From: Taenia hydatigena
Lineage: Eukaryota > Platyhelminthes > Cestoda > Cyclophyllidea > Taeniidae
DNA: 64,000 nucleotides
Assembly: GCA_036345935.2 (NCBI GenBank)
Contig: JADWOT020000010.1
Span: 9,158,455-9,222,454 of the forward strand
Direction of reading: 5' to 3'
A program made the position numbers and the translations under genes. The notes beneath the pieces were generated by a model. That model was not told the DNA's origin. It ran no database searches and saw nothing but the letters and a program-made list of their open reading frames with translations. Positions 1 to 11,836 of this stretch are shown here, piece after piece (the stretch's first letter is position 1; each line of letters begins with the position of its first letter).

Positions 1-944
1 GCAGACACAGTGCTTGATGGGATGTGCAGTAAACTTCGCTGTGTGAAATGCCGCTGCACTCAACTCTACTTCCAGTAGCCTCCAACGTAGGCGCCCACGT
101 AGTAGCATTGCTGTTCATGCACCGCCTCACATCTTATCACGTTAAGATTTACTTAGTCTTTACTCGCCAAACACATTAAGAGATGTGCAGACATTTGTGG
201 CTCGAGGGGTTTCGCTTCCACTTCACTCCACGTCCATCTGCCATGTTGGCATGTTCAGTTCCACAGGAAATACCACCAGAAGTGGTGGGAATGAATGGTG
301 GGTGTGCATCGTGCTATAATTAAGTGTCACATCCACACAAGCCGTACTGAAGCACATGTTGTTAATGAGGGCTTTCTTAAATTATAGACTGTTGCTGAAA
401 AGAGGCTACAGCGAGCTTTGGTGAACGAGTGTCAAACAAAACACTGCTGCCTATTGTGCTGCTTGGCTATCGTCGGCTGACTTCTACGACAGCAAGGAGT
501 AGCGCATGAAGGGAAGTTGAGAGGTAGGGACGAAGCGAAGGAGAAGTGTGGTCGAGTGATTAAACGAGGAAGCAGTAATCCAATTTTATGCGAAGCAGGT
601 GGCAATCGCAGCACTACTCGTGCTGATTTGAGTTGATTGAGGACAATTGGCATCGAGGCAGTGGAAATGGAATAATGGGATAACCTGCATTGGAATGTGA
701 ACCATTTCTAATATCAGCTGGCAGAGCTCGCAACACATCCTTCAAGCGAGGATCGCTAAAGATTGCATTAGTCTGCACCACCTCTCCTCTTAAGCTAAAG
801 CTCACACTTTAAGCATCAGTTATGCTGAATTAGAGTTTGCAAAGTGTCAGATGTCAGAACAAGTTGACATCAATGGAGTGTAATTTCAGTGGTAAGGAAC
901 ACATTCACTTGACTGCATTGGGTTTAGTTCATGTGGCATTTCCA
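1..944. other. No gene recognised
   Basis: Only short overlapping open frames on both strands, none with a recognisable domain, splice-site pair or repeat partner inside this window. I see nothing that supports a gene here. Confidence 0.5.
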
Positions 945-1205
945 TCAATGTGTTGCATTTCAAAAGACGTGCCTTGACAGCAGCAAACGCTGCAGTGGCT
1001 TTTACTTGGTACCCTTCATCTACACATCTTCACATGTCAATCCATGAAACACACATTATTTTACATGATTGCGTTGCACTAATCGTGTCTTGGCAATGGA
1101 CAGCAGTTGGAGCTGCATGGTGGTGTGGCAGGAGGATGGACTGTGGAGGAGAAGCACATTCTACTGCATTTGTGACTGCTATCCTGTCTTTGTTTATGTT
1201 ATTGC
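945..1205 (+). repeat. Dispersed repeat, inverted partner at 31165-31400
   Basis: Read on the opposite strand, the stretch around 31165-31400 matches this one with scattered differences. Shared landmarks are a segment with a run of CACCATG-like triplets, the flanking GGAGGAGAAGCACATTCTAC word and a CGTGCCTTGACAGC word. Open frames on both strands do not agree between the copies, so this is an old non-coding duplicate rather than a conserved gene. Confidence 0.6.
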
Positions 1206-1879
1206 AAGGCAAGTCAGTTAACATCCAACAAGCTTGGAACCAGTTGCTATGACCAACTCATGTAAAATGGCGTGGATACTAATGGTGTGGGAGGTTGTTT
1301 AACAAAATGCAGCTCACTCATTCCAAAATTGGGGTTGTTAAGAGCACAAGCTCTTTGAAAGTGTGATGTGGTTGGGAGGCACCCGCTCTGATCATGGGGC
1401 ATACATCCAACTAATGGAGCTGCTGATAAATTACTCACTCGTGAAGTAGTGCTTTACAGAATTGTGAGGTAAAGCGACATCGCATGAGAAGGCAGTGCAT
1501 TTCGTAGGGGACTTAAGTACCTCTATTGCAAAGTCGCTAAATTTTAGACCGTCTTGCTTCCACTTGCACTAATTTTGGAGATCCAACGTGGTAGGAACTT
1601 TCAACTGTATCGTACATCGCCTCCACTGAGTGATTTCGTATATGTGCTATAACTGGTTGGTCGCAGAAAAGGGTAAAATGGCATTAGATGCTGAATTAAT
1701 CTGACTAAAGCTTGATGGCACATCGGTACGGGAGTTGGGCTGCTTCGTTGGATTGAAGCCCAAAGGATACTCAAACGAAGCCGTCGTTCTACCTGCCAAT
1801 CGGCACCTTGCTTACACTTGCGTACTTCCTTTATTTTCTTTTTCCATCTTCTACACTGACCGTTTCACCACCACTTTGA
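1206..1879. other. No gene recognised
   Basis: No domain, plausible exon or repeat partner was found in this stretch. Confidence 0.4.
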
Positions 1880-2559
1880 CTAGCTGCTTAAACATTCTTC
1901 AAATCTAACAAACATTTTAAAATCAGCCACACAAAAGACTTTGCGCTGGGTTGCATACTGATCCACCGACAATGTCCTAGGCAATCACAGAGAAGAAATC
2001 ACTTAGTTGGACTATAGCTGCTGTTGCGCATTTCACTCGAAGCCATCAAAAGTTAGGCTGTCCTAAACTGTTCGCATTTTGGCATGAAAAGATGCACAAC
2101 CGGTGATCAGCAGCACCGCCTCGTTAATATTTCACCATATAACCGGCATTTTGCTGATTCAAGCTGAAAAATGTAATCTTGAGTCAACTTTAAAGTCTTA
2201 GACACTGCAAGAGAATGAATTGTTTATTTGAAGTGCATCTGCCGCTTTTCTTATGGCTGCTAAAAGGTAGATCAACTAAAACTATTCCTGTTCTAGCATA
2301 AAAAAGAAGCACAAACCGTGCTCGGTAGCATCCTCTCGTTAAAATTCGGCCATCAAATCGGCATTCTGCTAATTCGAGTGAAACGAGGTTGTCTTAGCGC
2401 GCAAAAGGTCAACGTTTGACAAAAAACACGTGAGCAATGAAATGGAATGTAGCCTGGAACAGATTATTACAATGCAATCCTGTGTGCCAAAGCAAAGCGC
2501 GAGATAGCGATAGGGCATGAATGAACAGATTTTGCTCAAATCATATTGCAGGTGAATCT
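1880..2559 (-). repeat. 3' flank of the F-box-like gene unit, copy at 1.9-2.5 kb
   Basis: This block recurs at 10385-10850 and 36590-37036, each time directly beyond the C-terminal end of an F-box-like reading frame. A diagnostic shared word is CACAACCGGTGATCAGCAGC. In this copy part of the block appears twice, at about 2080-2180 and 2290-2400, so it carries an internal direct duplication. The block has no long open frame and is best read as 3' UTR or downstream DNA that was duplicated with the gene. Confidence 0.65.
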
Positions 2560-3020
2560 GCTGTCACATTTCGGCCCTGGCTGCTTCCTTCCACGCTGAT
2601 GTTGGCGATTTGCAACGCGCTATTTGGAATGCCTCATACAGGTTCATGAACCTCCCATCCCGTTGGTGCAGACGACATGTTCTATACCAACTTTAAGGTG
2701 AGAAGCTCACTGTAGACCTACCATAACCTCGCAATGTAGTTCTGCAGAGTTTGTGAAGATGGCTCTGAGACGCTCATAATGATCAGTCCTAGACGTCAAA
2801 TCGCCTGTCTCCTTCGATCTCGTGTCCAGGATGAACTACATTAGAGGGCGAGTCGTCCCAGTGGCAGCATGTGTGGTGATGCGGAATGTGAGGCGCCTTA
2901 ATCCAAGTGGAAGGCTGCGTTCAGCGAGGCAACGCAGTGCAGAATCGGTCATGCACATAACACAGTCGAATGAGCATAGGTAAGAAATCTCGAGGGACGT
3001 AAGATGCGGAGCATATTCCC
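2560..3020 (-). pseudogene. F-box-like gene, decayed C-terminal fragment
   Basis: Read on the minus strand, this stretch encodes a broken version of the C-terminal half of the intact protein at 10850-11836. Recognisable pieces include SYLCSFD, TDSALRC, LPLGLRRL and FRIT. Several in-frame stops and frame changes interrupt it, including a stop right after the TTRPLM segment. The N-terminal F-box part is missing. The downstream flank at 1880-2559 is in the expected position. It is a dead copy and makes no protein. Confidence 0.7.
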
Positions 3021-4519
3021 TTCTATGTTTTAAATATTGACAAAAATAGGAAAGTAAGACAAGTGCGTGACTGTTTTGATGCAGTTAGGACCAGCGGGGC
3101 TGATTATATATCATTTTGGTACGAAATTATTGGTCCACCATCCGCGTCCATTCCGCTGTGTGCAGGCATGAATGGTGCAAAGGTGAAGTTGCTAGAGCAT
3201 ATCTATGGTTTGTTGAAGCAAATCGGGACAGTTAAATCGCAGTGATAAGTTAAGCGGCGAGAAGTGCGCATGTTCGCTGTGGACAAGCTGGAGATGCGAC
3301 TGGGTTGCAGCAAGTCTGTGCAAAGGGATGGGAGACTCATAAATATGATCTCAAAGTGGATGTGTTGTGTATTTAAAAAACGAATGCTTGACTGTTCATT
3401 AACCTAAACAATGATAAGTGAACAGATTTTAGCTTTTGGACAGTTAAAACACTGGATTTACACTTTAGTGCCTCAAACCTGCAGGTAAAATTGCTTCCAG
3501 ACTAAATAATGGCACCGAAATGAACACTATGCTTTACTCATGAGGATTGCAATGCAAACTATGGTGAGTGCATGGAAGTCACTGCGAACGGCTGCGCAGG
3601 TAAAGCATATCACGCCAAAGAATAGAAGAGAGAAGTCATTGGTGGGTAAGGTAAGATCAAAAGCTCAAAATAAGACGTTCATGAAAATCAACAAATAAGT
3701 GTACCATTCATGCACTGCTTACTGAAATCCTCTACACGCGAATGCACGACGCCGTCGTAGTCTGACTGCTTGCTGTGGAATTAACCTCTATCTCCAGCGC
3801 TGTTAGTGAGGAATTGGAGCGAGGTCCACCGGCACCCACCTGATTGTTGAAGACGTCACACTCTCCATCAACTGCATGAGCCAACATGCACCTCAGGTTC
3901 TCCAAAATCATCACTCGTGTCCGTCGTCGTCTCCGTCTGTTTCGACCTAGCATTCAAGATTGGCGGTGATGGAGGACGACGTGTCGCATCGAAGGTGCTG
4001 CGAGTGAGGATGTTCATGAGGCTCCTCAACACATGCAACAGGTGGTGTCTACAATGGCACTGCAATGCAAAAATCCAATAAATACGTCACGAAGTGGAAT
4101 CGGCACGTAGTGCCGAACTATTCCTCAATGTTTTTCCCTAAATGGGACAAGAATTTTGTGCCAATGCGCACCCAGTTAAGCAAACCTTCTGCACGATTTA
4201 ATTGGCGTTTTAGTGGCACAAATCTGTGCGTTAAAAGAGGTGGAGTTGTTAAAATGCTAGGTTAGACACTCGACATTTGCTGACGTGTCCGTCATTGCAG
4301 CCACGAAATGAGTAGATCAGCAGAAGTAGGCTTAAGTGGGCCACAGGTACCTAACTGAAATTCAGAGAGAGTAATAACCGCTTTAGTTGGAATGGGTCCT
4401 TAAACCTACTTTTGGCATGTCTCAACCGACCGTATTTGAAATCTGAACAAATGATCAAAGTCATCTGTGTAGCAGTTGACCCTTGTTTAGAGGGTGATGA
4501 ATTTATTTTGTGATGGATA
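3021..4519. other. No gene recognised
   Basis: Short open frames only. An arginine-rich frame on the minus strand near 3732-3953 owes its composition to a CGTCGTCGTCTCCG stretch. No splice pair or domain supports it as a gene. Confidence 0.4.
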
Positions 4520-5221
4520 AATTCTAACAAACACAGAGATATTTGGTGTCAAAGTAAGCGCTACCCTCAGATTATCTCAGTATTACGATGGCAGGTTTTC
4601 CCTACCTGCCACAGTGGCTGCTTCACAATAAAAAGTGCGAAACGGCTCACCAGATTACCATCCCCACGCTTATGCCAACGGAGACTAATCTCATCGTCTG
4701 AGTGTACACGCCACGCGTTGTCAGAATTTGGCATTTTAAGTCACACCTCATCATGCATTGTTCCTACCCATCAAAATGGGCAGAGAAGTTAAAAGTGTGC
4801 TGCAGCCACTTGAGTTGTCAGAGAGTAAAAGATGAAAATGGGAAAACAAACCAAAACCTTCTACATTGCCAGTGCACAGTCTAAAACGGAAGATTAACTT
4901 ACCTTTTAAAATGTGGCAAAAGGAAATCAAATGTGGCAAATGTAAATCTAAATGGAGTGGTAAGTGTCATTGAATAGTAGAGTGGAAAACGTTACAGTCT
5001 TGATGAGATGTAGTTGTTGGCAAAAGTGCATGAAGCATTTGACTGGAATAAACTTGGCAGATTGTGCAGTCGAAAGCCTAGTCGGTCTAAACTCTTGCCT
5101 CACGGCAACGGCTAACCAGAATCAGGCGCACAATCATGTGTTTTACTCAAGCAAGTCTGCTAATAGCGAATAAAGCACAAGTCGGAATTAGGATTCATTT
5201 AGTAAACCTGCGAGTTGTACA
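4520..5221 (+). repeat. 5' flank of F-box-like gene unit, left arm of inverted duplication
   Basis: Matches the reverse complement of 11837-12525 along its whole length, with substitutions and small gaps. Together with the adjoining reading frame it forms a duplicated unit of about 1.5 kb whose two copies face each other across roughly 5 kb. Because the flank before the start codon was duplicated too, it may hold the promoter of the gene. I see no clear TATA box near the ATG. Confidence 0.65.
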
Positions 5222-6060
5222 ATGGAGAGGATTCCTTAACATGTACGAATCGAGATTTGCAAATGTCTCGATGCCATGGACATCGTCAATGTGTGTGAGG
5301 CAATGCCCCACATGAGGTCGGTTCTCAGGTCTCTCACCATCAAAGGCATTTTGCGCAGTTACGTGAGACAAATGCAGTGGGTGGACGCATATCTTTGTTG
5401 CATGCTGTATTCGACTCGTGTCGTTGTGGAGAGAGAAGATGAGTCAGTGGTAGAAGCAGAGTCAGAAGGAAGGGTTCTTTGCAGTGCTATTCGATGCTAC
5501 CAAGAATGTTGCCAATTCGCTCGGCAGTACATATACTATGTCTTACCTAACCATGGTAGAATCATTCGGTTTTTAGTGCTTGCATGCAGCGTAATGCTTT
5601 TGGGTCTCCTTCATCCACTCTGGCAATCCCTCGTTTATTCTGCTAAAAGCTACGCACGACAATCGCATCTAAACTACCCAGTTGGACCTGATTGCATTGA
5701 AACAGCAACCCGCTTGCCTTACTGTCATATCCATGTCAATCGAAGAAGCATAGAAAGAAAATATTCACTGTGTCTTATGTCCTTCGAGATTTCTTACCTA
5801 TGCGCATTCGACGGTGTGGTGTACATGACCGATTCTGCACTGCAGTGCCGCGCTGGACGCAGTCTTCTACTTGCATTAAGGCGCCTCATATTCCGCATCA
5901 CCAGCCTTGCTGCTACTAAGACGACTCGCCCTCCAATGCTCTTCATCCTGGGAACGCAATCGAGGGAGAGGAAGAGTTGATACTATCCGTGATTTGATTG
6001 GGGCAATTGACTCTCCATTTACAAAAGCCACGAATTCCTGATGTATTCACCACCGCACAT
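5222..6060 (+). pseudogene. F-box-like gene copy with stop at codon 6 and lost C-terminus
   Basis: Aligns from its first codon with the intact minus-strand gene at 10850-11836. The sixth codon is TAA where the intact copy has a proline codon. A second in-frame ATG at 5276 (the M of AMDIVNVCE) opens a 234-residue frame that keeps most of the family, including VRIEICKCLDAMDIVN, VVYMTDSALQC and RRLIFRIT. After the PPMLFIL segment, near 5945, the frame shifts and the last 90 or so residues of the family are lost or scrambled. Translation from 5276 would remove the leading LPxHLRIE part of the F-box. Most likely a pseudogene, although a shortened product cannot be excluded. Confidence 0.7.
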
Positions 6061-8688
6061 CTGCATTCATCTTCAGAGAGCTAGAGTTTGACGTGTAAAG
6101 AACCGTCAAATTGTGGCAACATAGTTACCTATGCCACTTAATTTTAGGCAAATAAAGCTGTTTACGGCCTATAAATGTCATTTGAACACAATTGTAAGGA
6201 TCGATGTGGCCGTTATTATGAGCACGTGTAAATTAAACTGGATACAAATTTCATTGTGCTGGAATCCGAATTCCTCTATACAAAAATAAGCTTGGCCATT
6301 CCAAGGATTCCAGTAATCCTAACAAGTGTCCACTACACACTAAGCAGCGCAGTCCCATGGGCGCATTTCGGTTGCGTTACTGTTGACCATGGATGGGCAG
6401 CCCACGTTTACATGCACACATAACACGATGTGCGAAAGCCCGAATCCCTCAATATAAAAATGGCTTGGCCTTTCTATGGCCTCAAAAAGGGCCTCTGCCT
6501 CTGATATCGCCTCTGTGAAAAACTGCATAGCATTGCATTCGGCTACTGCGTTCGTTGCACAGATTCACGTAAGATGCTTTTCCATGATGATATATTTGAC
6601 GTTTCTCTCAATGCTAGACATCGTCTTGCAGACATTGGTGAGATGCATGCTTGTGAGGCACTTACAAAACGCCTCTACATCGTAGTCGTGAATGCAGAAT
6701 TTAATGCGCGTGGTTGCCAACCTGTAAAGCACTCTCTTCGAGTAAAGTTGAAATGGAGCAATTCCGACATTAAACGCCTCCGATTCAATGACGCACATTT
6801 GAAAAGGCGAGTTCTCATTGCTTACGTCTAACTACACTATCTCTCTAAAGAGAATCTAAAGCGGATGTGAGACCACACAAGTCGATTCTCGTTTGCACTT
6901 GTAAATGCTTTTAAACACATGTCTGCATCATTTGAACACTCTATTCATTCCATTGCTGAACATTGTGTGGTTTCAAGACCGACGTTTCAAATATATGTGC
7001 TCAGGTTTCACCCCATTCAAAAGGCATACTTTTGCTGCATAGGAGTCTGCCCATGATAATAAGATAAAACTTGAGTATTTTGACGGGACTCGGTGAAATT
7101 GAAGTTAAAGCTTGAAGGACGCTGAATCAGAACAGAGAGTTAGTCGTCTAGGCGTAATCATGTTAAATGTCCCTTGGTCAATCTCTACAGACAAGTCAAT
7201 GGTGTTTTTCGTAATAGTGGGAAGTCTTTGCAGCGAGCGCACCCACATGTGATTGGTGGAGAATGCAGCCTCTTCACCAATAAAATGGCATTTTCGTTGA
7301 CGTGCATGAGACGTCCCATTAAGTCTCGTTGCAAATCGCCATTGCCGCTGGTGAGGCAAGCAGCCATAAGCAAAGTGAGGGTCACCACAATTCTTTAGCG
7401 CTTTCGTCTGCAGTAAGTGTAGAGTCGCTGTCTCCCTGCCTGTCAAATGCTACCTCCAGCAGTACACAAAGACGTGACACTAGACTAACCGTGGTGGTGT
7501 GTGACTCAGCACAATTTGTGGTAAATAAGCAAAGAGATAATTGAAGTGAAAGTGAGAACGATGCTTAAAATCCCGATGCCTCTACTCAGACACCACTGTT
7601 GCTTTTCTCATAAATTGGACTAACTTCGCTAACACTCAGGTGAATGCTGTGTTCCACAGTCCTGACAGCCTCAATTCGCGATTCACGATGCCAATTTGCA
7701 TGCAAGTGAATTTTGCGAGAGGCTGCTCTTTAAGAGGCAAAAGTATGTGAAATATATGTTAGCAATAGGAAGCGCAAACATTGTTATTATGCTACTGCGC
7801 ATGAATGTTGCAAATGCTTTCTGATGATGGATGATTAATTGGAGGGGAAGGCCATACACATCCCTGGGATAGCGGAGCAGGGCGGTTAGAACTTGACGAA
7901 ACATGCCTCCACTCTTGGTGTGTGCCTTTTTGCCTTGCAAATTTACCCGGAATTTTACTTAAATGCGGAGTGTGTGAGACAAGCTAAGAACGGATCGCCG
8001 TTGCACAAGCGAAAGGCCAAAACGTCATAAACCCTACCTGATGAATGGAGCCCCAAATGTATTGCAAATGATGCCCCTTGCAACAGTGGCTGAAGTTAAT
8101 TGTGAGAGTCGAAGATATCTGCACGGGAATTAGCTCTCCTCATCTGTCTGCTGAAACGCTCTTTTGAGGAAAGGAACTTGCATGCGTAAGCATTTATTTA
8201 GCAGCGCTACCAAATGCATTTGCATGTTGGGTGAAGGATGTAAATTGCGATTACTGAGTTCTCATTTGGCTCCAAACACTTGGAGTCAGAATATTTTATT
8301 CCTACCATGGATTAAAAGGCCTAACTAACTTCTTTTGCACCGATTCGATGATGTGGTTTAACCAAGAGGCATTCTGCAGTCAATCTACTCCCACTTTTCG
8401 CACATCCTTATTCGTTAGATGTCTTTATCGCCAACGGGTTCGGCATGGAAAAGTCTTTTTGCATATAAGTGATTTACCTTTGTTCTTAGTCTATAACATG
8501 TTTTCCTTCTTCGCCTCAAGGATAGCTTTTACCAGACCTCGTACGTGAACTCATTGTGGACCGCGCCTAATTCACCCATAATACCACTGAGGCTAACTCA
8601 CTGGCTAGCCATCTAGCTTTTAGTCAGAAGCAAAATGCAACATTTCGTCAAAGGGAGGTCAGTGAGAGAACTGTATCAGACGTCCGCT
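6061..8688. other. Intergenic; small direct repeat, no gene recognised
   Basis: Two related segments at about 6258-6310 and 6435-6483 share the pattern CGAAT-CCTC-ATA-AAAAT-GCTTGGCC and form a short direct repeat. A piece near 8345-8420 resembles part of the insert at 35815-35880. Open frames are short and overlap on both strands, and none was recognised. Confidence 0.4.
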
Positions 8689-8900
8689 TCAATTTACTTG
8701 TTCTTCTAGGTTCCCGAAACAGTGGCCTTGACAGGTCAACACGCATGGCGAATCATTCACTGACCCTGTCTCGCGTTGAGGGTGGTTCGTCCACATTGGA
8801 GAATGAGGAAGCAGAAGCAAGCGTCTTAATTGAGCAAAATATGTGGAGATAAACGTAAACGTTTGATCTAATGAACTCATTTTTACCTGAGAGACTCTAA
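8689..8900 (-). repeat. Dispersed repeat, related to 33930-34110
   Basis: On the minus strand this resembles the plus-strand segment 33930-34110. Both can be read as a peptide with TFT-IST, RRL and DSPCV/GSPCV-TC-GH landmarks, but neither has a start, splice pair or known domain. I treat it as an old repeat. Its orientation relative to the neighbouring repeat at 9499 differs from that in the 33.8-34.1 kb copy, so the block has been rearranged. Confidence 0.5.
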
Positions 8901-9498
8901 AAACTTGAAGTTGTACTGGAGTAAACCTAAGTGGTTGAAGGTGTTTCCAAATGAATGGGCCACACGCGCTGGGCATCGTATTAATTCTCTTAGTTTTCTA
9001 TCTCGTACTTATAAGATGCCCTGCAGATGCAGACCATCAGGGCGAAGTATTGCACCGTTTGATTATCTTGACACACCTCATGACCGAATTCATGCTGCGC
9101 ACTGCCTCACATAAATTGACGATGTCTGTGCCATTAAGGTGTTTGGTATCAAGCCAACTAAATGACAAGGCCATGGTGTCAGCTTGATAAATCCACTTGT
9201 TTAGTTACAGGTGATTGTGGAGTCAATGGTATTCACATCGTCGAATGCTTCTTTGTGGCAATATCAGTAGGTGGTGTGACGAGCACTATTAAAGCAAATC
9301 TGTTCAGTGTATGCTGTGCTAATTTTGTGGGCGATGAGTAGGGGAGAAGAGAGTGGGGGAAGTATATGTAGAGATTGCACATGGTTTATGCACCCACAAT
9401 TTGCATCGATAGAGGTGCCAAAGTTTTCAACTCAAGCACCAAGCTTTATTTCGTTTTTGTTGCTCTTCAAAAGGAAAGCATATCGTATTCAAAGTCCC
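8901..9498. other. No gene recognised
   Basis: Nothing beyond short, unsupported open frames was seen in this interval. Confidence 0.4.
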
Positions 9499-9625
9499 TA
9501 AGTGGAGTGCATAAAATAAAGGACGGTTGTTAGTTGGGGTCCCCAAATGCAACGACGGAGAACGACGTGACCATTCATGAAGCGTGTTGTGACACGCAGA
9601 TGCGTGCGCATGACCCACTCACTTG
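9499..9625 (+). repeat. Short repeat, second copy at 33783-33908
   Basis: Nearly the same sequence occurs in the same orientation at 33783-33908. It starts with AAGTGGAGTGCATAAAATAA and includes the word CATTCATGAAGCGTGTTGTG. Here it directly abuts the next repeat block. In the other copy about 0.8 kb of extra DNA lies between them. Confidence 0.7.
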
Positions 9626-9644
9626 GCCTCAGTGTTTGATCTTA

Positions 9645-10200
9645 ATTACTTGAGATGCTATGCTTCGATTTCTCCCCGAAGATGTGATAACACTTAGTAT
9701 CGAACAAGACCATGCTATCTGCTTTCGTACATAAGGACGGTAAAACTACTAGCATAATTGGAAGGTCATGTTGAGCCATCAAGGCACAGCGTCCGAGGAA
9801 TGAAATGCTCGAGTTCATTGCATCAGGAAATAGCATCTCCCAAGTACCGTATCTTAGCGCGAGGGCAATTCGTGAACTCAGTGACTAGCCGTGAAAAATC
9901 TACTCCCTCTCGCATACAAAGCCTCATAACATAGCAGCACATTAAGGCAAATTTTTGATTGAAGACTAACTAATCAAAGCTGAGACTATTCAAATAGAGC
10001 TTGCCCACGCGTCTCCAAAGTCCTGCTGGACAGTATTCTATGAGGATGGTAAGGAAACCGATTCATTGCTGAAGCAGTGTAGATTTGGCAGGTAGAAAGC
10101 GCTGGTCTGATATCTATGTAGTCAGTTGTACCCAAAACAACTGCACATAATGGTAACCGAAATTCACCAATTGCCAATTCAAATGCCTCATTCATTTGAA
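9645..10200 (+). repeat. Repeat block Y, copies at 34690-35200 and inverted at 25262-25900
   Basis: Matches 34690-35200 in the same orientation and 25262-25900 in reverse, with many shared words such as CATGCTGAGCCATC-like and CTCACTGAGTCACGA-like segments that have diverged slightly. The last 55 bases (10145-10200) correspond to 24100-24155 (reversed) and 36325-36360. In those two copies they are separated from the rest of Y by about 1.1 kb of extra sequence. No conserved coding frame was seen. Confidence 0.65.
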
Positions 10201-10384
10201 ATAAACCAATAGCCTAATATGCCGCATTCTACCTTACAAGGTGATGAAGTTCTCGTTCAAAATTGTCCACGACAAGAGACAGGCTGTGAATGCATTAGCT
10301 GAGCAATGTGTTGGCATTGCGAATCTCTGCTCGCCTTCAGTGAAATCGTGCCATCGAAATGCAGAGCCAGATTAGCTGTCCAAC

Positions 10385-10849
10385 TAGTAAAACATTCTTC
10401 AAATCTAGCAAACATTCTTTAAAACCAGCCACACGGAGGATTCTGTTCTCGGTTGCAAATTGATCCACCATCAATGCGCTAGGCAATCCCAGAGACGAAA
10501 TCGTTTGGTTGGATTATATCTGCGGCTGCGTGTTTTACTCAAAGCCGCCAAAAGTTGGACCGTCCTAATCCGTCCACGTTTTGGCATGAAGAGAAGCACA
10601 ACCGGTGATCAGTAGCACCCTCTCGTTATCATTCGCCCACCTAACCACCGTTTTGCAGATTCAAGTGGTAGGAAGTCATCGCAGCAGGCCGAAGGTTAAA
10701 GTTTAACAGAACCACACAAGCAATGAAACGAAATCCAGCCTGAAACACAATACAATCCCATGTACCAAAGCAAAGTGTGGGATAGCGGGATGGCATAAAA
10801 GGACAGGTTTCTACCTGAATCGCACTACAGGTGCACTCGATGACACATT
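10385..10849 (-). repeat. 3' flank of F-box-like gene
   Basis: Directly follows the stop codon of the intact F-box-like gene on the minus strand. Matches the flanks at 1880-2559 and 36590-37036. An AATAAA hexamer overlaps the stop codon (minus strand, about 10847-10852), but it is probably too close to be the working poly(A) signal. Likely 3' UTR plus downstream DNA. Confidence 0.6.
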
Positions 10850-11836
10850 TTATTCTTGGCTGCTTCTTGCAGCGTCGATGTCGGCTATTTGCAACGCAGC
10901 CATTTGAAACGCCTCATACAGATTCACGAACCATCCATCCTGTTGGTGCAGATGACACACCCTCCACCAGTTATAAGGTGGTAGTCCCGCTGCAGTTCTG
11001 CCAGACCTTCGCAATGCAATTCTGTCGAGTCTGTGAATACTGGCTATGAGACGCTCAAAAGACTCACCCGTAGAGGCAAGATCTTGTGTCTCTTGCAAAT
11101 TTATGTTCAAGATGAAGAGCAGTGGAGGGCGAGTCATCTGTTTAACAGCGAGGTTGGTGATGCGGAAAATGAGGCGTTTTAATCCAAGTGGAAGACTGCA
11201 CCCAACCTGACATTGCAGTGCAGAATCGATCATGTACACCACACAGTCAAATTTACGGAGATAAGACGCCTCGAAGGACCTGTGATAGCGGTCATTTCTC
11301 CCTTCTATGTATTCTTCATTGATATGAATCTCAAAGTTCGAAAAGATAGCGACCCTTTCAATAAGATCAGGTGCAACGTGGTAGTTCAGTTGCAGTGGTC
11401 TTCCACACCTATAAGCCACATAATGGAGAGAAGGCCAAAGGGGATGAAAGGGACCCAAATCCATAACGTTGCATCCAAGCATTAGAGATCGAATGGTCCT
11501 GCCACAATCAGTTAGGACATGGTTTATGTACTGCGGAGTGAATTGGCAACATTCTCGGTAGTATCGTAGAGCAGTGAATAGAGCCACTCCTTCTGATTGT
11601 GCCTTCACCTCTGGGTCAGCTTTTCTCTTTATAAAAGCACGAGTTAAATACAGCATGCAGCAAAGTTTTGCGTCCACCCACTCCATTCGCCGAACGTAAC
11701 TGCGCAAAATGCCTTTGATGGTGAGAGACCTGAGAACCGACCTCATGTAGGGCACTACTTCACACACATTGACGATGTCCATGGCATCGAGGTATTTGCA
11801 AATCTCGATTCGTAGGTGTGGAGGAAGTCTGTCCAT
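10850..11836 (-). CDS. F-box-like protein, intact intronless member of a local family
   Basis: A single 328-residue open frame with ATG at 11836-11834 and stop TAA at 10852-10850. Residues 4-28 (LPPHLRIEICKYLDAMDIVN) fit the start of an F-box: Leu-Pro, then hydrophobic positions leading to YLD and a following hydrophobic helix. F-box proteins usually bind SKP1 and present substrates to SCF ubiquitin ligases. That role is inferred only from this motif. The rest has no leucine-rich, WD40 or Kelch repeats that I can see. It has a conserved VVYMIDSALQC block, a GLKRLIFRIT block and a PPYNWWRVCHLHQQDGW block that define the family in this window. There is no signal peptide or membrane segment. Its stop arises where two paralogues read CAA, so they have longer C-termini. 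It is the only copy here without a break, and it is intronless with several degenerate copies nearby, so it could be a gene or a recently inactivated repeat. Confidence 0.6.
   Translation of the reverse strand: MDRLPPHLRIEICKYLDAMDIVNVCEVVPYMRSVLRSLTIKGILRSYVRRMEWVDAKLCCMLYLTRAFIKRKADPEVKAQSEGVALFTALRYYRECCQFTPQYINHVLTDCGRTIRSLMLGCNVMDLGPFHPLWPSLHYVAYRCGRPLQLNYHVAPDLIERVAIFSNFEIHINEEYIEGRNDRYHRSFEASYLRKFDCVVYMIDSALQCQVGCSLPLGLKRLIFRITNLAVKQMTRPPLLFILNINLQETQDLASTGESFERLIASIHRLDRIALRRSGRTAAGLPPYNWWRVCHLHQQDGWFVNLYEAFQMAALQIADIDAARSSQE

Noticed and set aside
7185..7388. Minus-strand frame beginning with a hydrophobic stretch (LTLLMAACLTSG) and containing several Cys, resembling a small secreted protein
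   Set aside because: The first codon is GTG, not ATG; the first ATG leaves almost no hydrophobic stretch. No splice support, no TATA box and a competing open frame on the other strand.
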